From the NCBI GenBank assembly GCA_038087035.1, contig CP051187.1:3043001-3107000 (forward strand): 64,000 bases of DNA, written 5' to 3'. This document shows, one piece after another, positions 50,403 through 59,686 of this stretch. Each line of letters opens with the position of its first letter. The stretch's first letter is position 1. Source of the DNA: Gloeotrichia echinulata CP02 (lineage in GTDB: Bacteria > Cyanobacteriota > Cyanobacteriia > Cyanobacteriales > Nostocaceae). A model generated the notes under the pieces. It made no database searches and was not told where the DNA came from. It saw nothing but the letters and a program-made list of their open reading frames with translations. The translations under genes and the position numbers were made by a program.

Positions 50403-53400
50403 TTAATTAATTGTCACACCCTCAAGTTGCTCATCACTTAACTGATATAACTGACGCAATTTATCTAATTTATCTGCATCAGCTTGCCAAAAACCGCGTC
50501 CATGCGCCTCTAACATTCTGCCTAAAATATTGCGGAATGCTTCAGGATTAGCCTGGCGTAATTTCTCCGCCATTTGGGGATCTAAAGCATAAGTATCCGC
50601 TGCTTGGTCATATACCCAATCATCTTTAAAATCAGCCGTACCACCCCAACCAATTAACGCCGTCATCCGTTGAGAAATTTCAAAAGCGCCACCAGAACCT
50701 TGACTAGCCATTGCTTGCGCCCATTTAGGATTTATCAACTTCGTGCGGTATTCCATCCGCAGTAAATCATCTAAATTGCGGGGTGTAGTATCCTTCGAGA
50801 AACTCTCTACAAAACTAGTAGTTACCTTCTTACCGCGTTGCTTTTCTGCAGCCTTTTTCAAGCCACCAGTATTAGCATAATATTCCTGAATATCGGTTAA
50901 ACCATATTCTACAGAATCAATTTCTTGCACAATGCGATCGCTTGTTTTTAACAACGTATTCAAAACTTCCGGTCTAGCTTGTCCCTTATCTTGTCTACCA
51001 TAGCTAAACACATTGCGACTTTGCCAAGTATTCCCCAACTCCTCCCCAGATTCCCAGTTACCATCAACAACTCTATCATTCACCAAAGAACCAAAATCAC
51101 CCGCAGGATTAGAAAACAATCTCGCCGAAGAATTTTCTACACCTTGCGCCTTTAAAGCCAAAGCATGTTTTCTAATAAAATTCTGATTTTCAGATTCATT
51201 AATATCAGCCGCCCGTTGAAACAAATCATCCAACAATTCGATGATATTTACAAAACTATCCCGAAAAATTCCCGACAGATTTCCTAACACATCAATTCGC
51301 GGATGTCCCACCTCAGCCAAAGGTTTCAACTCATAACGCACAATGCGCCCAGTCCCCTCCTTCACAGGTTCAGCCCCCACCAATTCCAACAAAATTCCTA
51401 AAGATTCACCCTTAGTTTTAATCGCATCCAAACCCCATAACATCACCGCCACAGTTTCTGGATAATTACCATGTTCTTCTAAATGCTGGGCGATAATTTT
51501 TTGAGCTATTTCTCGTCCTCTTTCATAAGCAGCAGATGAAGGCATTCTATAGGGATCTAAAGCATGAATATTCCTTCCTGTAGGCAAAACACCAGGACCA
51601 TCCCGCAACAAATCACCACCAGGCGCAGGCGGAATATATTCACCATTTAAACCCCGCAATAAATTGGTTAATTCATCAGTAGATTGCATCAACAAATCCC
51701 TAATTTGCTGTTCTTCTTGTGTTGGTGATTCCTTACCAAAATAAGCATCTAAGTACGCCGTCAACTCTTCCTCATTAGGCTTTTCTCCCAAAACATGCAA
51801 CCCCGAAGAAAATAGCCGATTTTCTAACACCTGCAAATACTCATACAACTTCACCAAATAATCATCAAAAGCATGATGACTAAATAGCCGCAGATTTTCT
51901 GGACTAAAAGCAATCCCCAACCTTTTCGCATCTTCAAATGGACAATCAGCCTCCAAACCAGTATCCAAAATCTTCTTACAAATCCCTTCCTTCAGCACAT
52001 AATTCTTTTGCGGGTCTTCGCGATACTCCGAAATTAAATCTCGTAAAGATACCAATTCCTTATATAATCCTGCACGACCATAAGGAGGGACATTGTGAGA
52101 AATTAACACCCCATAACCGCGACGCTTCGCCAAAATCGATTCCGAAGGATTATTCGCCGCATATATATAGAGATTAGGCAAATTTCCTAACAAAATATCA
52201 GACCAAGAATAACCAGTATTACCCAAAGGAGAACCAGGCAACCATTCCACAGTACCATGCATCCCAAAATGAACCACAGCATCAGCTTGAAAGTCATTTT
52301 GGAGCCACTTATAAAAAGCAGCATATTGGGGATGTGGTGTTAAATCCCGTTCAAACATTAACCGCATCGGGTCGCCTTGAATTCCCAAAGGAGGCTGGAC
52401 ACCTATCCAAATATTTCCTAACTGTACACCACCAATATTAAACTCATCACCATAAGTTTTAATTCCAGTTCCCGTCAATGATTTCCATTGTTTTTCGATC
52501 CGCGAAGTGCGGAGATATCCCAACCATTTTTCTAAAGTTCTAGCATTAACAGTAGAACCACCCCTAACTCCCCCGTGAACGGCGCTTGATATGACTCCCT
52601 CCTCGTTTATAGGGAGAGTGGGGTTCTCATCTGCTTCCTTGACCCAGCGAATCAATTCTTCCCCGTCTTCAGGTAAATCCCCCACGTGATAACCTTGATC
52701 TTTCAACGCATGGAGAAACTTCAATAAACTACGAGGTACATTCAATAATGCTGCAGTACCCACAGCGCCATAACCAGGAGGAAAGCCATACAAAATAATG
52801 GCAATTTTGCGTGAGTATGCTGGTTGTTTTCGCAAATAAATCCAACTTTGTACCCTACCAATTAATCGCTGTACTCGTTCGGGAATTAAATAAATATCTT
52901 CGCCCACCAAACCACCAAGGGGAACAGTATCAATCGCCCCATCCAGTTCTGGTAAAGCATATAAAACCACACTTTGTAAACCACCAATACCTTGGCGCGT
53001 CCAAGAGTAAATATCTTGAATTAGCAATGGTGCAGCTACAAAATATGGTACATTTTTAGCTGTTAAAATACGTTTTGCTACTTCTACCTGTCGCCCAGCT
53101 TCCATTGAACCTGCTGGACCACCCACCAAAGGAAAACCAATGGTAGAAACAATTGCATCCACTTTCACAGATGTTTGAGAAAGCGAGGGAGTTTCAATAT
53201 TACCTTGTTGGCGTTGTTGAATTTCATAGTCGGTTGTCATCCAATCCCTTACAGCCACATGGCCTTCCACACCATTAATAAAAATCGGTAACGGAATTAA
53301 ACCCCCCTCCTCAAACCGGCGAATTAATTGGGGAATATAAGGTTGTTTGGTAATTACATGTTTGCGATAAAGTAATATCCCGACAACTGGGGAGGAATGA

Positions 53401-54089
53401 ATTTTTTCCATTCCCTTATTTTGATACCACTCCAGATAATCACGGGGTGATGCAAAAAAGCCTGGATAATCAGGATGTAATAGCCCCATATTCGGCGTTT
53501 CGACTGGTGGGGGAATATCCCCAACTCTTAAATCTAAATATTTTTCCGCCAGTGTCCAGAATAATGCGGAGACATTTTCCGAACCCCCAGCATTCCAATA
53601 ACCATAGATAATTAGCCAGTTGCGTAAGTCTTGGACTTTTTGCACTGGGACGAATTTCAGCAGTTTGGGACCAATTTTTAGGAAACTGATGTAACCGGCG
53701 AGTTTGTCTTCTTCTCGTCCGTTGCTGAATTTGTCCAGGATAAATTTAACAGGTTTAGGCATACCTTTGGGCTTGTCGCCAATCGCAAAAGCCCCCAACT
53801 TAGTTAAACTCATCAATTCCAAGGCTGACTCAAACACCAGACGGATGGGGATTTGGGTAAGGCGATCGCGCAACCACAAAACCTGGTCATAATCAAATAG
53901 TAAACTCCCGAAAAATACATCCGCACCCTTGAGCGCTGCTTCTACCTCCTGGCGTTTAGTGCTAATATCGCGATCGCTAAACACCCGAATATCCAACTCC
54001 AGACACCGAGAGTTAGCCAAAATAGCTGCTTTTCTGTATAAGTCAGCGTTGAATGATTCAAACCCAGCAATCAAAACGATACGTTTCAT
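50403..54089 (-). CDS. bchH: Magnesium-chelatase subunit H (short ChlH/BchH paralogue)
   Basis: 1,228 residues, clearly the ChlH/BchH/CobN superfamily: N-terminal DUF3479-like region (MKRIVLIAGFESFNADLYRK), then VVGILLYRKHVIT, VSTIGFPLVGGPAGSMEAGRQ, FGMHGTVEWLPGSPLGNTG (with the conserved HGTxEWLPG), YIYAANNPSESILAKRRGYG, LDPYRMPSS and WQSRNVFSYGRQDKGQARPE. ChlH binds protoporphyrin IX and, with ChlI/ChlD and ATP, inserts magnesium. The main cyanobacterial ChlH has ~1,330 residues and a longer N-terminus, so this may be a second, shorter paralogue. A segment at 52554-52628 encodes NPTLPINEEGVISSAVHGGV, which looks like an in-frame repeat insertion. Gun4, its activator, is also in this window. 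Start ATG 54089. Confidence 0.9.
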   Translation of the reverse strand: MKRIVLIAGFESFNADLYRKAAILANSRCLELDIRVFSDRDISTKRQEVEAALKGADVFFGSLLFDYDQVLWLRDRLTQIPIRLVFESALELMSLTKLGAFAIGDKPKGMPKPVKFILDKFSNGREEDKLAGYISFLKIGPKLLKFVPVQKVQDLRNWLIIYGYWNAGGSENVSALFWTLAEKYLDLRVGDIPPPVETPNMGLLHPDYPGFFASPRDYLEWYQNKGMEKIHSSPVVGILLYRKHVITKQPYIPQLIRRFEEGGLIPLPIFINGVEGHVAVRDWMTTDYEIQQRQQGNIETPSLSQTSVKVDAIVSTIGFPLVGGPAGSMEAGRQVEVAKRILTAKNVPYFVAAPLLIQDIYSWTRQGIGGLQSVVLYALPELDGAIDTVPLGGLVGEDIYLIPERVQRLIGRVQSWIYLRKQPAYSRKIAIILYGFPPGYGAVGTAALLNVPRSLLKFLHALKDQGYHVGDLPEDGEELIRWVKEADENPTLPINEEGVISSAVHGGVRGGSTVNARTLEKWLGYLRTSRIEKQWKSLTGTGIKTYGDEFNIGGVQLGNIWIGVQPPLGIQGDPMRLMFERDLTPHPQYAAFYKWLQNDFQADAVVHFGMHGTVEWLPGSPLGNTGYSWSDILLGNLPNLYIYAANNPSESILAKRRGYGVLISHNVPPYGRAGLYKELVSLRDLISEYREDPQKNYVLKEGICKKILDTGLEADCPFEDAKRLGIAFSPENLRLFSHHAFDDYLVKLYEYLQVLENRLFSSGLHVLGEKPNEEELTAYLDAYFGKESPTQEEQQIRDLLMQSTDELTNLLRGLNGEYIPPAPGGDLLRDGPGVLPTGRNIHALDPYRMPSSAAYERGREIAQKIIAQHLEEHGNYPETVAVMLWGLDAIKTKGESLGILLELVGAEPVKEGTGRIVRYELKPLAEVGHPRIDVLGNLSGIFRDSFVNIIELLDDLFQRAADINESENQNFIRKHALALKAQGVENSSARLFSNPAGDFGSLVNDRVVDGNWESGEELGNTWQSRNVFSYGRQDKGQARPEVLNTLLKTSDRIVQEIDSVEYGLTDIQEYYANTGGLKKAAEKQRGKKVTTSFVESFSKDTTPRNLDDLLRMEYRTKLINPKWAQAMASQGSGGAFEISQRMTALIGWGGTADFKDDWVYDQAADTYALDPQMAEKLRQANPEAFRNILGRMLEAHGRGFWQADADKLDKLRQLYQLSDEQLEGVTIN
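52554..52628. repeat. Palindromic insertion within bchH
   Basis: The segment begins AGAACCACCCCTAACTCCC and ends GGGAGAGTGGGGTTCT, imperfect inverted ends, with an inner ACTCCCTCCTCG...AGGGAG hairpin. Its composition is that of intergenic cyanobacterial repeats. It is translated in frame and interrupts the expected KEADE-to-TVNxRTLEKWLGY transition. Confidence 0.5.
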
Positions 54090-54145
54090 GCGTTTAAGCT
54101 ACGAAATATTTCTTTACCTTGATCTTAAACGCCCTTTCAGGTTAT

Positions 54146-54487
54146 GGGGAATGGGGATTGGGGATTGGGGATTGGGGATTGGGGATTGGGGATTGGGGAC
54201 ACTTCGACAAGCTCAGTGCATCGCTGGGGATTGGGGACACTTCGACAAGCTCAGTGCATCGCTGGGGATTGGGGACACTTCGACAAGCTCAGTGCATCGC
54301 TGGGGACACTTCGACAAGCTCAGTGCATCGCTGGGGATTGGGGACACTTCGACAAGCTCAGTGCATCGCTGGGGACACTTCGACAAGCTCAGTGCATCGC
54401 TGGGGATTGGGGACTGGGACGACCAATGACAAATGACCAATGACAAATGACCAATGACAAATGACCAATGACCAATGACCAATGACA
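54146..54487. repeat. Mosaic array: GGGGATT heptamers, six palindromic cores, ACAAATG heptamers
   Basis: GGGGATT units (54146-54199); cores beginning CACTTCGACAAGCTCAGTGC at 54200, 54238, 54276, 54307, 54345 and 54376 (periods 38, 38, 31, 38, 31); then ACAAATG/ACCAATG heptamers (54420-54487). Period changes equal one heptamer. ORFs of ~100 codons through it are artefacts. Confidence 0.95.
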
Positions 54488-54587
54488 ACCCTGATACTTT
54501 TAATTTTATTTCCGCCGAGGGTATTACATTGATACAAAGTGATTAAGAGAATTTGATAATATTATGAAGTAAATTGAGGATGAAACC

Positions 54588-55529
54588 ATGAAATTTGGAA
54601 TTGATCTTGGGCATAATTGCCCTCCAGATACCGGAGCTAGTGGCATCAGATTTGAGGATAATTTAATCTTAGATGTAGGAAATAGAGTTATATCTAAATT
54701 ACAAGCTTTAGGGCATGAAGTGATCACATGTAGACCCAACAGTGCTAGTTCAGTACGTGACTCACTTTCTAAAAGATGTGATAAAGCTAATGCAAGCAAA
54801 GTAGATATTTATGTCTCAATTCATTTTAATGGCTTTAACGGACAAGCCAATGGCACGGAAGTATTTGCCATAGGTAAAACCAGCAATAAAATTGCTAAAC
54901 CCGTATTAGATGAAATCGTAAAATTAGGATTTTTTAATCGTGGGGTTAAGAGTGGTTCTCACTTATTTGTTCTCAGAAACACAAATATGCCGGCGATTTT
55001 GATCGAAGGTTGCTTCATTGATTCCAAAAAAGATATGGAGCTTTATAATCCAGAATCACTCGCCAATGCAATTGTCAAAGGTTTAACAGGTAAATTGCCC
55101 ACTGAACAGGTGAATCCTGTACCCGATGAGGATCAAAATAAAGATACTACAGTCCTCAGACTGCAAAAAGCTTTAAATCGATTGAAAATAACCGATAAAA
55201 ACGGTAAGCCTTTAGCAGAAGATAACGTAATTGGTGACGCAACTAACTCAGCAGTAGCCAAATTGCAAAATATTATCGGAGTGCAACAAACTGGAATTGC
55301 AGATAAAAATACATGGGATGCAATTAATCTAATTTTAGCCAAACGAATCCTTAGACCAAACCATGCTGGCGGTCCAGTTGTTAGATACTTGGAATATCGT
55401 CTCAGTGCTGAGATTGATGGTGTTTATGATCCACAGTTAGAAGTGCGGGTGAAGAACTTTCAAAAGCAAAATGCTTTAGCCAGCGATGGGATTATCGGTC
55501 CTAATTCTTGGCAGAAATTAATAGGTTAA
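54588..55529 (+). CDS. N-acetylmuramoyl-L-alanine amidase with two peptidoglycan-binding domains
   Basis: 313 residues. The amidase_3 domain (1-170) starts MKFGIDLGHNCPPDTGASGI (zinc His9), with a Glu in RFEDNLILDVG, the second His in YVSIHFNGFNG and the catalytic Glu in AILIEGCFID. Two PG_binding_1-type domains follow: LRLQKALNRLKIT ... IGDATNSAVAKLQNIIG and YLEYRLSAEIDGVYDPQ ... GIIGPNSWQKLIG. It hydrolyses the amide bond between muramic acid and the stem peptide. There is no signal peptide, which is unusual for a resident cell-wall amidase and more like phage endolysins or enzymes released by lysis. An alternative upstream start giving a leader was not found. The stop is followed by a half MITE (55538). 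Confidence 0.9.
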   Translation: MKFGIDLGHNCPPDTGASGIRFEDNLILDVGNRVISKLQALGHEVITCRPNSASSVRDSLSKRCDKANASKVDIYVSIHFNGFNGQANGTEVFAIGKTSNKIAKPVLDEIVKLGFFNRGVKSGSHLFVLRNTNMPAILIEGCFIDSKKDMELYNPESLANAIVKGLTGKLPTEQVNPVPDEDQNKDTTVLRLQKALNRLKITDKNGKPLAEDNVIGDATNSAVAKLQNIIGVQQTGIADKNTWDAINLILAKRILRPNHAGGPVVRYLEYRLSAEIDGVYDPQLEVRVKNFQKQNALASDGIIGPNSWQKLIG

Positions 55530-55537
55530 TCAGTATT

Positions 55538-55646
55538 AGGACTTACGTAACTGTGATAGTTTTTTCGTGATGTTTGTCATCGCGCAGCGTGTCGCAGACA
55601 AGGGTCAAAAGTCAAGAGTCCAAAAAACCTGGACTTTTGACCCTTG
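55538..55646. repeat. MITE half-site and long hairpin after the amidase gene
   Basis: AGGACTTACG at 55538-55547 is a single end of the 162-bp MITE family. AAGGGTCAAAAGTC (55601-55614) and GACTTTTGACCCTT (55633-55646) form a 14-bp perfect stem that may act as a terminator. Confidence 0.65.
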
Positions 55647-55765
55647 ACCAAGCCAATTTTAGATTTTAGATTGAATCCAAAATTCAAAATCCAAAATCTA
55701 AAATTCTGCGAGGTCTTGCTCGTACCCCAAAAAATCTAAAATCCAAAATCTAAAATTCGGAGGGT
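55647..55765. repeat. Left inverted repeat flanking the debranching-enzyme gene
   Basis: AATCTAAAATCCAAAA-type units around the unique block GAGGTCTTGCTCGTACCCC (about 55708-55726). It is the reverse complement of 58507-58693, apart from a ~60-bp extra segment in the right copy. Confidence 0.85.
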
Positions 55766-55803
55766 TAATCCAAAACCCAAAATCGGTTGACTCCTCACTT
55801 TAT

Positions 55804-58074
55804 TTAAGCTTCGATCACTACCCGCAAATTACCGCGTTTTTTGGCTACACGACAAGCAGTAGTGCTACCAGAACGCTCAAATTCCAAATCGAGGATGGTA
55901 GGACCTACGCGCAAATTGTGCAATGATAAACGATTAATCGACTCAGGCAAACTGGGGTCAATGATTCTTAAGCAGTTATTTTGAGCGTCAGGTACTAAGT
56001 TGACCACCATTTGCAATAATTGAAAAATACTACCAGTCGCCCAAGCTTGAGGACTACAAGCAACCGGATACTGTACGGGGGCTTGATCACCTTTACGTTC
56101 GTAACCGCACAAGAGTTCTGGTGGACGTTGATATGGTTGTTGACTAGTCATATCAAACAAACCTTGGAAGACTTCCAGGGCTTGATCGACCAGACCAAGC
56201 GATCGCAACCCCATTGCAATTATGGCGTTGTCATGAGGCCAAACCGAACCCACATGATAGCCCATCGGATTGTACGCTGGTGACAAACTACTCAAGGTGC
56301 GAATGCCCCAACCATTAAACATATCAGGTGCCCGCAACCGCTCGGCTACACTATAGGCTTTTTCGGGTGTAAAGATACCCACTTGTAGACAATGACCAGG
56401 ATTTGAGGTAATACTGTTGACATGCTGGCCTTCACCATCCAAAGCCAGGGCGCAGAAATCCTGCTCTTCTATCCAAAAGTCTTTATTGAAACGAACCTTG
56501 AGATTTCTGGCTTCTTCAACCCAACGGTCTGCTAGGTCAAGCCGCTTTTTCATCCGCGCAATTTCTCCTAGGCGGATTTTTGCTGCATAAACATAAGCTT
56601 GAACCTCACAAAGGGCGATAGGTCCGTTGGCTAGCTCTCCTTTATTGTCTACAATACAGTCCCCTGAGTCTTTCCAGCCTTGGTTAGCCAGACCGCGTTT
56701 GGATTTACGGAAGTAACTGAGGTAACTGCTGTGTTTGGTATTGCGATCAATCCATTCCATTGCTGCTAGAGCATTAGGCCAAAGTTGATCTAGAGTTTCT
56801 TGATCGTGAGTCCAAGCATAGTATTCAGAATACAGCATCAGCCAAAGCGGAGTCGCATCGACCGTACCGTAGTAGGGTGTATGGGGAATTTCCTGACAAC
56901 GAGCCATTTCCCCCATCCGCAACTCGTGTAAAATTTTGCCTGGTTCTTCTTCACGCCACTCATTCTCAACTTTACCTTGATATAACGCTAAAAGCATCAA
57001 GGTTTCTTTGGCAATTTGCGGATTCAACATCAGTGTCTGGAAAGCTGTAATTAGTGAATCTCGCCCAAACAGCGCCGAAAACCAAGGAACTCCCGCCGAA
57101 AGAGTTTTATACTTACCAAAAGACTGGCGCAACAAATACATATCTTGTTCAGCCCGTTCAATCACTCGATTGAAAATGCTCTTATCTGAGCTAATGCGAG
57201 TAATTTCTTGCACCCACTGTTGTTCTTCCATCAACTCAGCGGCTTTCGCCTGTCCTAAGGTAACAGCTGCGTTGACAGTTGAAGTAGATTGGTTATTTCG
57301 CAACAAATTTAAGCGATAACCCAACTTTTGGGTTTCATGAGAAGCTAATTCTAACTGCCAAACCGCAGTATAACCCTTAATATGGTCTGGTTGCCGATGC
57401 TGGAAGTGAATCCGCGATTCCATCACCGAGCCATCCACACCTTGATAGGCCAGTGTCAAGGATTCTTCCTTAAACACATTTGGTTGAGTTTGTGGGGAGG
57501 AAACACCATCCTCATGTGTCGTGTCTAACAGGCGTAAAAGTCTACCCCGTTGTTCTCTATCATAGCCCCGAACTTCAAATAAATCGACAAAATCGGCATC
57601 GAAACTGACACTAAGGTCAAATCTCACCGGAGTTGTGCTATAATTGGAAAGCTCTATCTCTTCAAAGAGTGCGCCATTTAGCACAATTTCTCGACGAATC
57701 CCTACAGTATCGGCTCTGAGACATTCCTCAATTTTGGGGTTAGTACACAAAACTGAGAGGGAGAAGCCTTTTTCGGCAGTACTGCTCAGTAGCACAGGCG
57801 ATCGCCCTTCAATCTGCAACTCTAGGCGATTCAGAAATCGTGTATCACAGCAAAATAGTCCCATGCTGGGGTTCCCACCATTGAGGGAACAACCAGAAAT
57901 ATTCCCGATAGTATCTGTAACCAAGAATAAATCATCATCTTTAAGTGTCAGCGTCAGTTGTGGTCTTTGACTGACAACACATGGCCATTCGGGAATAGGT
58001 AATTGTTCTGCGGGAATAAAAGTTTTTCCTTCCCATAAAATTGTCTCCGGGTTCATCAGTATATCCGGTGTCAT
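55804..58074 (-). CDS. Amylo-alpha-1,6-glucosidase / glycogen-debranching-type enzyme
   Basis: 756 residues. The N-terminal GDE_N-type beta domain (about 30-280; LTLTLKDDDLFLVTDTIGNI, FCCDTRFLNRLEL) is followed by a six-hairpin GH63/GH133-like catalytic domain: FSALFGRDSLITAFQTLML (conserved Asp), ATPLWLMLYSEYYAW, GWKDSGDCI, GHCLQVGIF, GVHDN-like VWPHDNAIIAMG and CSPQAWATGSIFQLLQMVV. Enzymes of this type remove or act on alpha-1,6 branches, or on related short glucans. The protein is cytoplasmic. ATG 58074 is chosen (GGAAG ~9 bp upstream); ATG 58056 is possible. The gene is bracketed at ~40 bp and ~430 bp by inverted copies of a repeat, so the 2.8-kb segment could invert. Confidence 0.87.
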   Translation of the reverse strand: MTPDILMNPETILWEGKTFIPAEQLPIPEWPCVVSQRPQLTLTLKDDDLFLVTDTIGNISGCSLNGGNPSMGLFCCDTRFLNRLELQIEGRSPVLLSSTAEKGFSLSVLCTNPKIEECLRADTVGIRREIVLNGALFEEIELSNYSTTPVRFDLSVSFDADFVDLFEVRGYDREQRGRLLRLLDTTHEDGVSSPQTQPNVFKEESLTLAYQGVDGSVMESRIHFQHRQPDHIKGYTAVWQLELASHETQKLGYRLNLLRNNQSTSTVNAAVTLGQAKAAELMEEQQWVQEITRISSDKSIFNRVIERAEQDMYLLRQSFGKYKTLSAGVPWFSALFGRDSLITAFQTLMLNPQIAKETLMLLALYQGKVENEWREEEPGKILHELRMGEMARCQEIPHTPYYGTVDATPLWLMLYSEYYAWTHDQETLDQLWPNALAAMEWIDRNTKHSSYLSYFRKSKRGLANQGWKDSGDCIVDNKGELANGPIALCEVQAYVYAAKIRLGEIARMKKRLDLADRWVEEARNLKVRFNKDFWIEEQDFCALALDGEGQHVNSITSNPGHCLQVGIFTPEKAYSVAERLRAPDMFNGWGIRTLSSLSPAYNPMGYHVGSVWPHDNAIIAMGLRSLGLVDQALEVFQGLFDMTSQQPYQRPPELLCGYERKGDQAPVQYPVACSPQAWATGSIFQLLQMVVNLVPDAQNNCLRIIDPSLPESINRLSLHNLRVGPTILDLEFERSGSTTACRVAKKRGNLRVVIEA

Positions 58075-58506
58075 TAGGCAAACTTCCGTGTATAGGGGAT
58101 TGGGGATTCGCGATTGGGTAAGAGGTGTTGTTTTCGTCTTGCTCTTATATTAAACAAGCTACGCAAACAGTCCGAAGGGAAAGCAATATACGCGAAACAA
58201 AATTCATTGTAATCATTAGGGGCGCAAGGCCTTGCGCCCCGGAAACTGAAGTCCAGGCACAAAATTTAGCACAGCAAATCTTTATAAAGATATATGTTAT
58301 CAATTTAAAGTCAAGGCGGAAAAATTGCGATTTTTGCCTCATTTGTTGAACCGTGAACCTTGATAGGTATAATTCACCTAGAATAGTTACCTAAGATTCA
58401 AGAGACGTGGTTTTTTATTCTTCGAGCGTAAAACCCGATCCCTTTATGGGTGGAAATGCCAGCGAGCCATAGTCTTTGCTACAATGCGATCACCTATCTG
58501 AGGCAT
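58075..58506. other. Intergenic region upstream of the debranching-enzyme gene
   Basis: It contains a GGGGCGCAAGG palindrome copy at 58217-58240 and otherwise AT-rich sequence. The promoter for the minus-strand gene should be here; no boxes are clear. Confidence 0.5.
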
Positions 58507-58693
58507 GACCCTCCGAATTTTAGATTTTGGATTTTGGATACTTCTCTACGAGAGGCTACGCCAACGACTTCGCTCAGTACAAGTTTTGGATTTTAGATTT
58601 TTTGGGGTACGAGCAAGACCTCGCAGAATTTTAGATTTTAGATCTTGAATTTTGGATTAAATCTAAAATCTAAAATCTAAAATTCGCTTGGTC
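58507..58693. repeat. Right inverted repeat flanking the debranching-enzyme gene
   Basis: The reverse complement of 55647-55765, nearly identical over ~60 bp around GGGGTACGAGCAAGACCTC. It carries an inserted CTTCTCTACGAGAGGCTACG element (about 58540-58585). Confidence 0.85.
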
Positions 58694-58700
58694 AAACCAT

Positions 58701-58752
58701 GTAGGGGCGCAAGGCCTTGCGCCCCTATTGGCCTTAGGCCTTGCGCCCCTAT
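58701..58752. repeat. One and a half copies of the GGGGCGCAAGG palindrome
   Basis: A full palindrome at 58701-58727 followed by TTGGCCTTAGGCCTTGCGCC, a partial second copy, ending 28 bp before the transporter start codon. Confidence 0.85.
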
Positions 58753-58779
58753 TTGATTTACTCCGACTTACTAAACATT

Positions 58780-59685
58780 ATGATGCATGAAACTTCAGGA
58801 CGCTGGCGCTTAGGGCTGGCTTTATCACTATTGACGGTTTTTTTATGGGGAATTTTACCTATTGCTTTAAAGGTAACGCTGCAAGCACTGGATGTCTACA
58901 CCGTAATTTGGTTTCGCTTTTTGGTGTCTTTTGGCTTGCTAGCTATTTATTTAGGCTTACGGGGTCAATTACCAACGTTAGCACAACTGCGTGACACCTC
59001 TTGGCATTTGTTAGCGATCGCTACAATCGGTTTAGCGATAAATTATTTTCTGTTTTTGCAAGGTTTATCACTCACATCAGCTGCTAACGCTGAAGTTATT
59101 ATTCAGTTATCTAATTTGTTATTAGGTTTGGGAGGACTTATTGTTTTTGGTGAAAAGTATCAGCTACACCAATGGATTGGTGTTGGCGTCATGATATTTG
59201 GTTACATTTTGTTTTTCCTTGAACAATTAACAAATTTAATAACAGCCGAGAAGGAATATCTTCTGGGAAGTGGTTTAATTGCGCTTGGAGCATTAGCATG
59301 GGCTATTTATGCCTTGGCACAAAAGCAGTTATTACAGTCTTTATCTTCAAGTCACATTATGTTAATAATTTACGGGGGCTGTGCTTATTTATTCACACCA
59401 TTTGCTAAACAAACAACAATTCTTCCCTTAGGTTATGTCCATTTAGCAACATTAATTTTTTGTGCCCTAAATACGCTTATTGCTTATGGAGCTTTTGCCG
59501 AATCATTAGCACATTGGGAAGCATCACGGGTAAGCGCGGTATTAGCCATAGCACCCATTGTAACTTTAATCGCTGTAGAGGTTATATCAGTAATTGCACC
59601 TGATTTCATACCAGCGGAACAAATTACATTAATCGCAATAGTTGGCGCTGTTTTAGTGGTAGTTGGTGCTGTAAGGATGTCATGA
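58780..59685 (+). CDS. EamA/DMT-family transporter
   Basis: 301 residues from ATG 58780 (MMHETSGRWRLGLAL). The frame is open further upstream, but that part is translated palindromic repeat, so the internal ATG is used. Ten hydrophobic segments form two EamA units (TVFLWGILPIALKVTLQALD; LGALAWAIYALAQKQLLQSL), typical of drug/metabolite exporters of the RhaT/YdcZ type. Substrate unknown; candidates are amino acids or metabolites. It is inner-membrane. No partner genes. A strong terminator follows immediately. Confidence 0.9.
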   Translation: MMHETSGRWRLGLALSLLTVFLWGILPIALKVTLQALDVYTVIWFRFLVSFGLLAIYLGLRGQLPTLAQLRDTSWHLLAIATIGLAINYFLFLQGLSLTSAANAEVIIQLSNLLLGLGGLIVFGEKYQLHQWIGVGVMIFGYILFFLEQLTNLITAEKEYLLGSGLIALGALAWAIYALAQKQLLQSLSSSHIMLIIYGGCAYLFTPFAKQTTILPLGYVHLATLIFCALNTLIAYGAFAESLAHWEASRVSAVLAIAPIVTLIAVEVISVIAPDFIPAEQITLIAIVGAVLVVVGAVRMS

Positions 59686-59686
59686 G

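Noticed and set aside
54119..54488. Plus- and minus-strand ORFs of ~90-105 codons
   Set aside because: Translations of the CACTTCGACAAG mosaic array.
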